This document shows, piece by piece, positions 26,345 to 35,284 of a stretch of DNA of 64,000 bases (position 1 is the stretch's first letter; each line of letters begins with the position of its first letter). The notes below the pieces were generated by a model that worked only from the letters and a program-made list of their open reading frames with translations, was not told the DNA's origin and made no database searches. Position numbers and translations under genes: made by a program. The DNA is taken from assembly GCF_003253995.1 (NCBI RefSeq), contig NZ_QKZL01000002.1, positions 1-64,000 on the forward strand, given 5' to 3'. Source of the stretch: Palleronia aestuarii. GTDB lineage: Bacteria > Pseudomonadota > Alphaproteobacteria > Rhodobacterales > Rhodobacteraceae.

Positions 26345-26763
26345 GTGTCCTCGTCGGCGTGACCGACGATCTCGAGACGTGCCTGGAGTTGCGCCGCGCC
26401 GTCTTCATCGACGAGCAGGGCGTGTCGGAGGCAGACGAGCGCGACGGGCGCGACGCGGACGCCGTCCACCTTCTCGCCCGGCGGGACGGGATCGCGGTAG
26501 GCTGCGCCCGGATCCTCGTGGGCGGGGGTACCGGGAAGATCGGCAGGGTGTGCGTCCTGCCGTCGGAGCGTGGCACCGGGCTCGGACGGGCGCTGATCCT
26601 CGGCTGTCTCGACGTCCTTGCCGCCCGCGGCGACGTGACCCGGGCGAAGCTCGGCGCGCAGATCCACGCGCTCGGGTTCTACGAACGGCTGGGTTTCGTG
26701 CCCGAGGGGGAGGAATACGATGACGCGGGCATCCTTCACCGCGACATGGTGCGCGCTGTCTGA
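26341..26763 (+). CDS. GNAT-family N-acetyltransferase
   Basis: A 140-residue acetyl-CoA-dependent acetyltransferase of the ElaA-like small type. LRRAVFIDEQGVSEADERDG is the typical N-terminal motif, and IGRVCVLPSERGTGLGRAL is the pyrophosphate-binding loop (R-x-x-G-x-G/A). FYERLGFVPEGEEYDDAGIL gives the last strand. It is translationally coupled to dapE by an ATGA overlap. The substrate is unknown. Confidence 0.85.
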   Translation: MSVLVGVTDDLETCLELRRAVFIDEQGVSEADERDGRDADAVHLLARRDGIAVGCARILVGGGTGKIGRVCVLPSERGTGLGRALILGCLDVLAARGDVTRAKLGAQIHALGFYERLGFVPEGEEYDDAGILHRDMVRAV

Positions 26764-26799
26764 TCTGTCGCCCGGCCGTCGGGCGTGATAACGGGCGGC

Positions 26800-29055
26800 A
26801 TGGCACAGATCCCCACAAAGCCCGAAATCCTGCGCTGGATCTCCGACAACCCGACGAAGACGGCGAAGCGGGACATCGCCCGCGCCTTCGGCATCAAGGG
26901 GGCCGCGCGGATCGACCTCAAGCGGCTCCTGAAGGAACTGGAGGACGATGGCCATCTGGAGAAGCGGCGCAAGACGTACCGCGACCCGGAAACGCTGCCG
27001 CCGGTTTCCGTCTGCGAAGTGGCGGGGCCAGATGCGGACGGCGATCTCCATGCCCGCCCCCTCGAATGGCATGGCGAAGGTCCGGAGCCGCGTATCCTCC
27101 TTGTCCTGCGCGACGCCGATCCGGCCCTCGGCAAGGGTGACCGCGTTCTGCTGCGGCTCTCTGCCGTGGAGGGCGAGGCGCATCATTACGAGGGCCGTCT
27201 CATCCGCCGGATCGGCGGCGGGGCGCGGCGCATCGTCGGCATCTTCCGCGCCCATGCCGAGGGCGGGCGGATCGTGCCCATCGACAAGGGCGAGGATCGC
27301 GAATGGATGGTCCGACCGCGGGAGACCGCCGGCGCAGAGGACGGCGAACTCGTCGAGGCGGAACAATCGGGGCCCCGTGACCGGCTCGGGCTGAAACGGG
27401 CGCGGATTCTCGAGCGGCTGGGCGATCCGTCGGCGCCTAGGGCCGTCTCGCTTATCGCGATCCACCAGCACGGCATCCCCGACCGTTTCCCGGACGAGGT
27501 GACCGCCGCGGCCGAGGCGGCCGAACCCGCGGGCCTCGACGGACGCAGGGACCTGCGCGACCTGCCGCTCGTGACGATCGACCCGTCGGACGCGCGCGAC
27601 CACGACGACGCCTGCTTCGCCGCGCCCGACGACGATCCGAAGAACCCGGGCGGGCATGTCCTCTGGGTCGCGATCGCCGATGTCGCCCATTACGTCCGGC
27701 CCGGATCGCCCCTCGACCGGGAGGCACGTCTTCGCGGCAATTCCACCTACTTTCCCGATCGGGTCGTCCCGATGCTGCCCGATGCGCTTTCGGGCGAGCT
27801 CTGCTCCCTTCACGAAGGGGAGGACCGCGCCTGCATCGCCGTGCGCATGGTGCTCGACGCGTCGGGAGAGAAGATCGCGCACGACTTCCACCGCGGTCTC
27901 ATGCGGTCGGCTGCCTCGCTTGCCTACGAGGAGGTGCAGGCGGCCCGTGACGGAACGCCGTCGGACCGCACGGCGCCGCTGATGGACAAGGTGATCGCGC
28001 CCCTCTACGCGGCCTACGAGGCGCTCAGATCGGCGCGGGAGCGCCGCCAGCCGCTGGAACTCGACCTGCCGGAGCGGCGAATCGTCCTCTCGCCCGAGGG
28101 CCGCGTGGCATCGGTGGATTTCCGTGACAGGCTCGACGCGCACCGGCTGATCGAGGAATTCATGGTGCTCGCGAACGTCGCCGCCGCCGAGGAACTCGGC
28201 CGCCGTAAGCAGCCCCTCCTCTACCGCGTGCACGAAGAGCCTTCTCCCGAGAAGCTCGAGGCACTGCGCGAGGTGGCGGTTGCTTCGGGCTTCGTGCTCG
28301 CCAAGGGGCAGGTGCTCCGGACGGCGCACCTGAACCGGCTCCTCGCGCAGGCCGAGGGCTCCGAGTTCGACGAACTCATGAACATGTCGACGCTGCGCGC
28401 GATGACACAGGCCTATTACGCGCCGGAAAATTTCGGGCATTTCGGGCTGGCACTGAAGCGCTATGCGCATTTCACCTCGCCCATCCGACGTTACGCCGAC
28501 CTCATCGTCCACCGCGCGCTCGTCACCGCGCATGGCTGGGGCGATGACGGCCTCTCCTCCGCCGATGTCGAGGCGTTGGAGGCCACGGGCAAGGCCATCA
28601 GCGACACCGAACGGCGCTCGATGGTGGCCGAGCGCGACACGACCGACCGCTACCTCGCGGCGTTTCTCTCAGAGCGCGTGGGCGACGAGATGACGGGGCG
28701 GATCTCCGGCGTGCAGAAGTTCGGCCTCTTCGTGAAGCTCGACGGGACGGGAGCGGACGGCCTCGTCCCGGTCCGCAGCCTCGGACGCGAGTTCTTCGTC
28801 TTCGACGCCGATGCACAGACCCTTATGGGTGCCGATAGCGGGCGGACCATCGGCCTCGGTCAGCGGGTCACGGTACGGCTGGCCGAGGCGGTTCCCGTCA
28901 CGGGCGGTGTGGTGCTGGATCTCCTCGAAGTCGAGGGAGACGCCCTGCCGAAGGGGCCCGGACCCATGGGGCGCCGGTCGCCGAAGCGGAAGGCGGGCAA
29001 GGCGAAGGCCAAGGCCGGTGCCGTCAAGCGGAAGGTCAAGCGGACCCGCCGCTAG
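26800..29055 (+). CDS. rnr: Ribonuclease R
   Basis: A 751-residue 3'-5' exoribonuclease. It has an N-terminal winged helix (PTKPEILRWISDNPTKTAKR), cold-shock domains, and the RNB catalytic domain with VTIDPSDARDHDDACFA (metal-binding aspartates) and FTSPIRRYADLIVHRAL. An S1 domain (ERVGDEMTGRISGVQKFGLF) follows. The C-terminal tail is a Lys/Arg-rich stretch of about 30 residues typical of RNase R. The start at 26800 (MAQIPTKPE) is preferred to the GTG at 26785. The 3' end overlaps the convergent trhO gene by 20 bp. Confidence 0.95.
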   Translation: MAQIPTKPEILRWISDNPTKTAKRDIARAFGIKGAARIDLKRLLKELEDDGHLEKRRKTYRDPETLPPVSVCEVAGPDADGDLHARPLEWHGEGPEPRILLVLRDADPALGKGDRVLLRLSAVEGEAHHYEGRLIRRIGGGARRIVGIFRAHAEGGRIVPIDKGEDREWMVRPRETAGAEDGELVEAEQSGPRDRLGLKRARILERLGDPSAPRAVSLIAIHQHGIPDRFPDEVTAAAEAAEPAGLDGRRDLRDLPLVTIDPSDARDHDDACFAAPDDDPKNPGGHVLWVAIADVAHYVRPGSPLDREARLRGNSTYFPDRVVPMLPDALSGELCSLHEGEDRACIAVRMVLDASGEKIAHDFHRGLMRSAASLAYEEVQAARDGTPSDRTAPLMDKVIAPLYAAYEALRSARERRQPLELDLPERRIVLSPEGRVASVDFRDRLDAHRLIEEFMVLANVAAAEELGRRKQPLLYRVHEEPSPEKLEALREVAVASGFVLAKGQVLRTAHLNRLLAQAEGSEFDELMNMSTLRAMTQAYYAPENFGHFGLALKRYAHFTSPIRRYADLIVHRALVTAHGWGDDGLSSADVEALEATGKAISDTERRSMVAERDTTDRYLAAFLSERVGDEMTGRISGVQKFGLFVKLDGTGADGLVPVRSLGREFFVFDADAQTLMGADSGRTIGLGQRVTVRLAEAVPVTGGVVLDLLEVEGDALPKGPGPMGRRSPKRKAGKAKAKAGAVKRKVKRTRR

Positions 29056-29959
29056 GCTCCCGCGGCCCGAGATGGCGCGCGCCCCGTGCCCGGGCCAGGC
29101 GCATCTGCCGCTCCCGTTCCCGGAACCGCGCCCGCTCCTCCGGGGCCCTCGCTCCGGCGCAGAGATGGCACTGCACCCCCTCTTCGTATTCGGGCCGCAT
29201 ACGGTCCTCCGGGGCGATCGGATGGCGACAGGCCCGGCAAAGAACCGCGCGCCCGGGCCGGAGCCCCGCCCCGACCGTGACGCGCTCGTCGAAAACGAAG
29301 CATTCCCCGTTCCAGAGGCTCTCCGCCTCGGGCACCGCGGCGAGATAGCCGAGGATACCGCCTTCAAGATGGAAGACCTCGGAAACGCCGCGTGCCTTCA
29401 GGTACGCCGTCGACTTCTCGCACCGGATGCCGCCCGTGCAGTACATCGCGATCCGCTTGCCCGCGAAACGCTCCCTGTTCGCCTCCCACCAGGCAGGAAA
29501 CTCTCCGAAGGCGGTCGTGCCGGGATCGATCGCGCCCTGAAACCGGCCCGCGCGGATCTCGAAGGCGTTGCGCGTATCGATCACCGCGACGTCGGGGGCG
29601 CTGACAAGCGCGTTCCACTCGGCGGGCGGGACATAGGTTCCGGCGTCCTCGACGGGACGCACCGGGACGCCCAGGGTGACGATCTCTTGCTTCACGCGCA
29701 CCTTCATCCGACCGAAAGGCGGCGATTGCGCGACGCTTTCCCGCCAGGCGAGTTCTTCGAAGCCGGGCCAGCCGCGCAGATGGTCGATCACCGCCCCCAC
29801 CGCACCTGGGGCGCCCGCGATGGTACCGTTCACGCCCTCGCCGGCCAGCAGGATCGACCCCGTGACCCCGCCCTCGCGACAAAGCTTAAGGAGCGGGCCG
29901 CGCACGGCCTCCGGGCTGTCGAGCGGGGCGAAGCGGTAGAACGCAGCGACGATATACAT
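29036..29959 (-). CDS. trhO: tRNA uridine(34) hydroxylase, rhodanese family
   Basis: A 307-residue protein of the YceA/TrhO family that forms 5-hydroxyuridine at the tRNA wobble position. The N-terminal acylphosphatase-like part includes GSILLAGEGVNGTIAG. The rhodanese domain contains VIDTRNAFEIRAG and the active loop YCTGGIRCEKSTAYLK with the essential Cys. VFHLEGGILGYL follows, then a C-terminal zinc-ribbon-like part with paired cysteines (CRACRHPI, CHLCAGA). It ends antisense to the last 20 bp of rnr. Confidence 0.93.
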   Translation of the reverse strand: MYIVAAFYRFAPLDSPEAVRGPLLKLCREGGVTGSILLAGEGVNGTIAGAPGAVGAVIDHLRGWPGFEELAWRESVAQSPPFGRMKVRVKQEIVTLGVPVRPVEDAGTYVPPAEWNALVSAPDVAVIDTRNAFEIRAGRFQGAIDPGTTAFGEFPAWWEANRERFAGKRIAMYCTGGIRCEKSTAYLKARGVSEVFHLEGGILGYLAAVPEAESLWNGECFVFDERVTVGAGLRPGRAVLCRACRHPIAPEDRMRPEYEEGVQCHLCAGARAPEERARFRERERQMRLARARGARHLGPREPSGGSA

Positions 29960-30061
29960 GGCGCCTCGCTCCTAAGGCCGGGCGGCGTGCCGTGCAAGCG
30001 CAGCGCTGGTTGACGCCGTGGCGCGCCGGGCATAACGGAGGCTGGCCGCGAGGAGGATTCC

Positions 30062-30664
30062 ATGCGCGAGAAGACAGAAGCCCTGATCGTCATCGACATG
30101 CAGAACGATTTCTGCGCGGGAGGCGCCCTTGCGGTCGCCGGCGGGGACGGGATCGTCCCCGGCATCAATGCTCTCATGGACGAATTCCCGGCAGTGATCC
30201 TGACCCAGGACTGGCATCCTGCGGGACATTCCTCCTTCGCCTCCTCCCATCCGGGGAAGAGGCCGATGGACATGATCGAGATGTCCTACGGGCAGCAGAT
30301 CCTTTGGCCAGATCATTGCGTCCAGGGCTCTCGGGGGGCGGCCTTTCACCCCGATCTCCGGACCGATGGCGATCTCGTCATCCGCAAGGGGTTCGATCCG
30401 GCCATAGATAGCTATTCCGCCTTCTTCGAGAACGATCACCAGACGCCCACGGGGCTCGAAGGGTATCTCAGGACGCGCGGAATCGAATGGCTGACGATGG
30501 TCGGCCTCGCCCTCGATTTCTGCGTAAACTTCTCCGCCGTCGATGCCGCGAAACTGGGCTTCGATGTCACCGTCAGGACCGATCTCAGCGCGGGGATCGA
30601 CGCCGACGGTTCGCTCCGCGCGGCCATGAACGGGATGGCGGCCGCCGGGGTCGCGATCGTCTGA
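30062..30664 (+). CDS. pncA: Nicotinamidase
   Basis: A 200-residue isochorismatase-fold amidase that turns nicotinamide into nicotinate for NAD salvage. The catalytic triad is visible as Asp 12 (VIDMQNDF), Lys 109 (VIRKGFD) and Cys 154 (LDFCVNFSA). The metal site is Asp 50, His 52 and His 85 (TQDWHPAGH, WPDHCVQG). The downstream exporter begins 2 bp after its stop, so the two are probably co-transcribed. Confidence 0.93.
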   Translation: MREKTEALIVIDMQNDFCAGGALAVAGGDGIVPGINALMDEFPAVILTQDWHPAGHSSFASSHPGKRPMDMIEMSYGQQILWPDHCVQGSRGAAFHPDLRTDGDLVIRKGFDPAIDSYSAFFENDHQTPTGLEGYLRTRGIEWLTMVGLALDFCVNFSAVDAAKLGFDVTVRTDLSAGIDADGSLRAAMNGMAAAGVAIV

Positions 30665-30666
30665 GC

Positions 30667-31572
30667 GTGGATCTGCGCGCGCTTCTCCTCGGGCTCGCCT
30701 TTGCGGTGATGTGGTCCTCGGCCTTCACCTCCGCAAAGATGATCGTCGCCGATGCCCCGCCCCTCACCGCGCTCGCCCTCCGTTTCGCGCTCGCGGGCAT
30801 CATCGGCGTCGGAGTCGCCCGCGCGCTCGGCCAGAGCTGGCACCTGACGCGAGCGCAATGGCGCGCGACGTTCCTCTTCGGTCTGTGCCAGAACGCCCTC
30901 TATCTCGGGCTGAACTTCATCGCGATGCGGACGATCGACGCCGGCCTCGCCTCCATCATCGCGAGCACCATGCCGCTCCTCGTGGCGTTCGCGGGATGGT
31001 TCGTCCTGGGCGAACGTCTCCGCGCCGCGGGCTTGGCCGGGCTTTTCGTGGGCTTCGTGGGCGTGGCCTTGATCATGGGGAGCCGCATTTCCGGCGGCGT
31101 CGACCTGCAGGGATTGTCGCTTTGCATCGGCGGCGTTCTCGCGCTCACGCTCGCGACGCTCGCGGTGCGCGGCGCGTCCTCGGGCGGCAACCTGCTGATG
31201 GTCGTGGGGCTGCAGATGCTGGTGGGATCGGCGATCCTCGCCGTCGTCGCGCTCGTCTGGGAAAGCTGGGACGTGCGCTGGAGCCTGCGGCTCGTTCTGG
31301 CGTTTCTCTACACGACGCTGATCCCGGGCCTCGCGGCGACCTTCGCATGGTTCGTCCTCGTCGGACGGATCGGGCCGACGAAGGCCGCGACGTTCCACTT
31401 TCTCAACCCGTTCCTGGGCGTGCTGATCGCCGCCGCCATCCTGGGCGAGCGGATCGGGCCGCTCGACATCCTCGGCGTCGCGATCATCGCGGCCGGCATC
31501 TTCGCGGTCCAGACGTCGAAGCCGCCGCCGGCGCCCGAGATCAACGGATCAGGATCGCGCGAAAATCGTTGA
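30667..31572 (+). CDS. EamA/DMT-family transporter
   Basis: A 301-residue inner-membrane protein with ten predicted helices in two EamA repeats: FAVMWSSAFTSAKMIVADAP at the first and FLYTTLIPGLAATFAWFVLV in the second. The start is a GTG at 30667, 2 bp after the pncA stop. Family members export amino acids or metabolites; the substrate here is unknown. The last 32 bp overlap the end of the convergent glycerate kinase gene. Confidence 0.87.
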   Translation: MDLRALLLGLAFAVMWSSAFTSAKMIVADAPPLTALALRFALAGIIGVGVARALGQSWHLTRAQWRATFLFGLCQNALYLGLNFIAMRTIDAGLASIIASTMPLLVAFAGWFVLGERLRAAGLAGLFVGFVGVALIMGSRISGGVDLQGLSLCIGGVLALTLATLAVRGASSGGNLLMVVGLQMLVGSAILAVVALVWESWDVRWSLRLVLAFLYTTLIPGLAATFAWFVLVGRIGPTKAATFHFLNPFLGVLIAAAILGERIGPLDILGVAIIAAGIFAVQTSKPPPAPEINGSGSRENR

Positions 31573-32800
31573 CGTTCGTTCCAGTCGGGCCGGGAACGAA
31601 GAGGTCGCCCGAAGCCTCGAACGCGCCCCAGGCATCGTTTCGTCCAAGTGCGGCGGCGGGATCGACGCCCGCCTCCCGCATCCGCGCGGCGCTGCTCCCG
31701 TCGGCGAAGGCGCCGGCATTGTCCTCAGAGCCGTCGATTCCGTCAGTATCCGCGGCGAGAGCCACGATCCCGTCCAGACCCTCGACGGCCAGGGCGAAGG
31801 ACAGCAGGAATTCGGTGTTGCGCCCGCCGCGCCCCTCTTCGCCCGCGAGCGTCACCGTCGTCTCGCCACCCGACAAGAGAACGCAAGGCCGGGAGAACGG
31901 GCGGTCCCGGGACACGATCTCCCGTGCGATCGCGGCATGGACGAGGCCCACATCCCGGGCCTCTCCCTCGATCGCGTCCGACAGGATGAAGACCTGCGTA
32001 CCCGCCTCCTCCGCCACCCGCGCGGCCGCTTCGAGCGACAGGCGGGCGGAGGCGATGACCCGCACCTCGTGATCCGCGAAGACCGGATCGTCCGGCATCG
32101 GTGGGGCGCCCGCATCGGAGCGGATGTGGCGCAGCACGCGCTCGGGCACGGCGATCGCCCGCGCCTCGATCATCGCGAGCGCCTCCGCGGGGCCGATGGG
32201 ATCGGGCACGGTCGGGCCCGAGGCCACCTGCGCCGGATCATCGCCCGGCACGTCGGACACGACGAGGCTCACCACCTTCGCCGGCGCGGCGGCGGCGGCG
32301 AGGCGGCCGCCCTTGATCCGGCTCGCCTGCTTGCGGATCGCGTTCATCACCGAGATCGGCGCACCGGAGGCGAGAAGGGCGCGATTGAGTTCCTGCTCGT
32401 CTTCGAGCGTCAGCGCTTCGGGCGGTGCCGGCAGGAGCGAGGATCCGCCCCCGCAGATCAACGCGAGAACCAGATCCTCCCGGTCGAGCCCGCTTACCGC
32501 GTCGAGCAGCGCCTCTGACGCCTCGAGTCCGGCTTCATCCGGGACGGGATGTGCCGCCTCCATGACACGGATGCTCCTGCAGGGGACGGCATGGCCGTAG
32601 CGGGTGACGATCACGCCCTCAAGAGGTCCGTCCCACGCCGCTTCCAACGCCGCGGCCATCTGCGCCGCACCCTTTCCAGCACCGATCACGACGATGCGGC
32701 CAGACGGTCGGGCCGGTAGATGCTCCGGCAAGGCATGTGCCGGATCGGCCGCGGCGACCGCCGCCTCGAACATCCTTGTGAGCAGCGCGCGATCTTCCAT
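31541..32800 (-). CDS. Glycerate 2-kinase, MOFRL family (TtuD/GckA-like)
   Basis: A 419-residue protein of the DUF4147/MOFRL type, which phosphorylates D-glycerate (older name: hydroxypyruvate reductase TtuD). Seen are RIVVIGAGKGAAQMAAALEA, LVLALICGGGSSLLPAPPEA, VSLVVSDVPGDDPAQVASGP and the MOFRL block VLLSGGETTVTLAGEEGRGG. The ATG at 32800 overlaps the stop of the upstream Dabb gene; the GTG at 32803 is less likely. It fits C2/C3 acid use through glycerate. Confidence 0.92.
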   Translation of the reverse strand: MEDRALLTRMFEAAVAAADPAHALPEHLPARPSGRIVVIGAGKGAAQMAAALEAAWDGPLEGVIVTRYGHAVPCRSIRVMEAAHPVPDEAGLEASEALLDAVSGLDREDLVLALICGGGSSLLPAPPEALTLEDEQELNRALLASGAPISVMNAIRKQASRIKGGRLAAAAAPAKVVSLVVSDVPGDDPAQVASGPTVPDPIGPAEALAMIEARAIAVPERVLRHIRSDAGAPPMPDDPVFADHEVRVIASARLSLEAAARVAEEAGTQVFILSDAIEGEARDVGLVHAAIAREIVSRDRPFSRPCVLLSGGETTVTLAGEEGRGGRNTEFLLSFALAVEGLDGIVALAADTDGIDGSEDNAGAFADGSSAARMREAGVDPAAALGRNDAWGAFEASGDLFVPGPTGTNVNDFRAILIR

Positions 32801-33108
32801 CACATCTCCATGTCGCAGACGAATATCCCCTCCGGTCCACCCACCGCGTCGAGAAGCTGGGCCGCGATCGCCAAATGGTGCGGATCGGCGAGATACGTGT
32901 CGCGCGCGGAGGCGTCACGGAAATCGAGCCAGAAGACGTGATCGAATCCCCTGACCAGATCGCGCTCCGGACTGACATTCGTTCGATCCTGCATGTCGAG
33001 AATACCGTCGATATGATCGGCAAGCCCCGCCAGGGCCGTGAAAAGCTCCCGCCGATGCATCTCCGGAACCGCCTCGTCGAAGCGCAGATGGACGAAATGT
33101 CTGATCAC
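32800..33108 (-). CDS. Dabb (stress-responsive alpha/beta-barrel) family protein
   Basis: A 102-residue protein starting MIRHFVHLRFDEAVPE, the standard opening of the dimeric ferredoxin-like Dabb fold. It ends with the fold's usual FDHVFWLDFRDASARDTYLA and PHHLAI segments. Small members act as cyclases, decarboxylases or chaperone-like proteins, so the role is open. The stop overlaps the glycerate kinase start, implying co-translation. Confidence 0.82.
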   Translation of the reverse strand: MIRHFVHLRFDEAVPEMHRRELFTALAGLADHIDGILDMQDRTNVSPERDLVRGFDHVFWLDFRDASARDTYLADPHHLAIAAQLLDAVGGPEGIFVCDMEM

Positions 33109-33188
33109 GCCCCGCTCCTCCCTCGGCCCTGCGTTTTCAGGGTAAGCCTACAACTCCTCCGCGCGGGCGCCAACCGCCGAAGCCGGCG

Positions 33189-33575
33189 TCACTGCCGGGT
33201 GAAGACCACGACATAGGCAAGCGTGAAATTGACCGCGAAGGCGACCCCGATCCCTGCGATCTTCGCGGCGATGAGGGGCACGCCCATCCCGGACGCGGCG
33301 ATCGTCGTCACCGCAACGTTGACACAGAGACCGATTCCCGCGGCGGCAAGAAAAAGCGGATAGGTCCGCCAAGACGGTCGGGATGCGAAGGCGAAGCGCG
33401 CGCTCAACAGATAATTCGCCACGTTCGCGATCAGGAACGACAACACGGCAGCGATAGGGACGGCGGCACCCCAAGCGGCGAGCACAGCGAACGCACCGAG
33501 ATCGACCACCGCCGCCAGCCCCCCGGTCACGGCATAGCGGCGTAGTTTCGCGGCCCAGGCCGGAGCCCGCCTCAC
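33189..33575 (-). CDS. GtrA-like membrane protein
   Basis: A 128-residue inner-membrane protein with four helices. RRYAVTGGLAAVVDLGAFAV and FLIANVANYLLSARFAF are the GtrA signature. GtrA-type proteins are proposed to flip or present polyprenyl-phosphate sugars (bactoprenol glucosyl flippase; Rv3789 in arabinan synthesis). It is the last gene of a four-gene operon and overlaps the HAD gene by 4 bp. Membership in a polyprenyl-phosphate-pentose pathway is inferred from the neighbours. Confidence 0.85.
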   Translation of the reverse strand: MRRAPAWAAKLRRYAVTGGLAAVVDLGAFAVLAAWGAAVPIAAVLSFLIANVANYLLSARFAFASRPSWRTYPLFLAAAGIGLCVNVAVTTIAASGMGVPLIAAKIAGIGVAFAVNFTLAYVVVFTRQ

Positions 33576-34258
33576 GCCCCTTCCATCTGCGGCAGGAGCG
33601 CATGGAAATCAGGAACGTGCGGTATTCCAGATGGGGCGCGGCGCCCGAGGAGGAGGAACGGCACGCCCGCCGATGCGGCGGCGGCCCCGTCGCGGCTCAT
33701 CCGATCACCGATCATCAACGTTTCATCGGGGCGCGTTCCGGCAGCCCGCATCACTTCGCGCAATCCGGCCGGATCGGGTTTCAGCGCGCCGATCAAGGGA
33801 TCGAGAGCGGAGGCGATGAAATCCGCCGTGAGACCAAGGGCTGCGAGTTTCTTCACGACGGGGTAATCGGACCAGACGCCCACCGCGATCCCGCGTCGCC
33901 GCAAGGCCTCGAAAAGCTCCGAGGCACCCGCAACGCGCGCGCAGCGCAGGTGCCGCAGCGGCCTGCGTTCCATCCAGTCGACGACGAGCGCGCGCAACTT
34001 TTCCTCGTCTCGTCCCGTCTCCTGCGCGAGGCGTGCGAAAAGACGGTCGTCGAAATCCCCTTGATGCTCGAACGCCATGCCCTCGCGCAGCTCACGGAAC
34101 CGCCGCAGGATCGCGAGCCGGGCCAAGCGCCCGGGGTGCCCGCGATCGAGGAGCAACTCCCGCAACATCGCGCGACGTACGGGCCCCTGCCGGTAGAGCG
34201 TGCCGTCGAGATCGAAGACGACCAGCCGACAATCGGGCGGAATCGCCGCCCCGCTCAT
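33572..34258 (-). CDS. HAD-family hydrolase
   Basis: A 228-residue phosphatase. HAD motif I is VVFDLDGTLYRQGPV, motif II lies around VGVWSDYPVV, motif III is the Lys of GALKPDPAGL, and motif IV is ETLMIGDRMSRDGAAAASAG. All catalytic residues are present. It overlaps both the UbiA gene upstream and the GtrA gene downstream by 4 bp. The context suggests dephosphorylation of a polyprenyl-phosphoribose 5-phosphate, the step after the UbiA-type transferase, but this is unproven. Confidence 0.87.
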   Translation of the reverse strand: MSGAAIPPDCRLVVFDLDGTLYRQGPVRRAMLRELLLDRGHPGRLARLAILRRFRELREGMAFEHQGDFDDRLFARLAQETGRDEEKLRALVVDWMERRPLRHLRCARVAGASELFEALRRRGIAVGVWSDYPVVKKLAALGLTADFIASALDPLIGALKPDPAGLREVMRAAGTRPDETLMIGDRMSRDGAAAASAGVPFLLLGRRAPSGIPHVPDFHALLPQMEGA

Positions 34259-35283
34259 CGCTCCGCGAGGCCCCTGATCTCGATGAAGCGCTGGCTCGTG
34301 AGTGCCTCGAGGGCCGGGAAATCGAGGAAGGTGGTGAGAAGGAAGACGATTGCCGTAATCCCGGCCGACGCGATGACGGGCACGGCGCGGTAAAGCTTCT
34401 CCGGACGCCGCGCGACCGATTCCGGCGTCAGGGCGAGCGCGTAGTAAACCGCGAAGAGCAGCACCACGCTCGGGAAGATCAGGATGTACTCGATCCGGTA
34501 CTTGATGAGGAAGATCGCGACGAAGAAGGCGCAGAACAGGGCGTAGACGAGGTTGGCGACCGACAGGCTGCTTTCCGTGTAGTACCGGAACGAACGGCGG
34601 TAGCGGTGCAGGGTCTCGACGCCGTCGGACACGACGATGTCACGGTATTCTGCCAGCCGCTTCGAGTTCATAAGGAACGCCCCGCCGAACCAGAAGGCCA
34701 GCATGAGGGAGGCGGGCGGAATGCTCGTCGCGTCGACCATCGCCCAGCCCATGAGAAGGCGAATCGGGTTGTTGAGCGATTCCGTGAGCACGTCGGCATA
34801 GACGCGATCCTTCGTACGGATCGGCGAGACGTTGTAGGTCACGCCGGAGATCGCGAGAAGGATCGCGGCGACCAGAAAGTCGAAATTCACGAAGGAGGCC
34901 AATCCCAGTCCCAGGATCAGGAAGACCGCGTATTCGGCGAGAACGAGTGCTCCCGAGAGTTCGGTCTGGACAGCGGCGCGTTGCGACTTCTCTGGATGGA
35001 AACGGTCGAAATCACGGTCGAGCCATTCGTTGATGACGTAGTTCGCCGATGCCACGGCGATCGCGGCGGCGAATCCGACGACGATGTTGAAGGCGATCTC
35101 CCCGGTGAGCTCGCTTCGCTCGGGCCCGCGCAGAAGGAAGGCCAGGATTATCCCGGGAACGATGAAGACGTGCTTCGTCATGTGGTCGAGGCGCGCGATC
35201 CGCAGGTAATCCCCGACGCCGGCGACCCGGCGTTCACCCTGCCGCTCGATCGGCGCGCCGATATTTTCGCTGGAATAGGTCAT
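34255..35283 (-). CDS. UbiA-family prenyltransferase (decaprenyl-phosphate phosphoribosyltransferase-like)
   Basis: A 342-residue polytopic enzyme with about nine membrane segments. The first conserved aspartate motif is NYVINEWLDRDFDRFHPEKS (N-x3-D-x2-D-x-D-R-x-H), and the second region is YADVLTESLNNPIRLLMGW. The N-terminal LRIARLDHMTKHVFIVPGII, with H-x-x-K-x-x-F, is typical of the DPPR synthase branch rather than quinone or heme branches. The start chosen is the ATG at 35283, one base after the upstream stop; 35304 is possible. It should attach phosphoribose to a polyprenyl phosphate. Confidence 0.83.
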   Translation of the reverse strand: MTYSSENIGAPIERQGERRVAGVGDYLRIARLDHMTKHVFIVPGIILAFLLRGPERSELTGEIAFNIVVGFAAAIAVASANYVINEWLDRDFDRFHPEKSQRAAVQTELSGALVLAEYAVFLILGLGLASFVNFDFLVAAILLAISGVTYNVSPIRTKDRVYADVLTESLNNPIRLLMGWAMVDATSIPPASLMLAFWFGGAFLMNSKRLAEYRDIVVSDGVETLHRYRRSFRYYTESSLSVANLVYALFCAFFVAIFLIKYRIEYILIFPSVVLLFAVYYALALTPESVARRPEKLYRAVPVIASAGITAIVFLLTTFLDFPALEALTSQRFIEIRGLAER

Positions 35284-35284
35284 G

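Noticed and set aside
26311-28533. Long minus-strand frame (about 740 codons) opposite RNase R
   Set aside because: Antisense shadow of rnr and the GNAT gene; biased residue composition and no motif.
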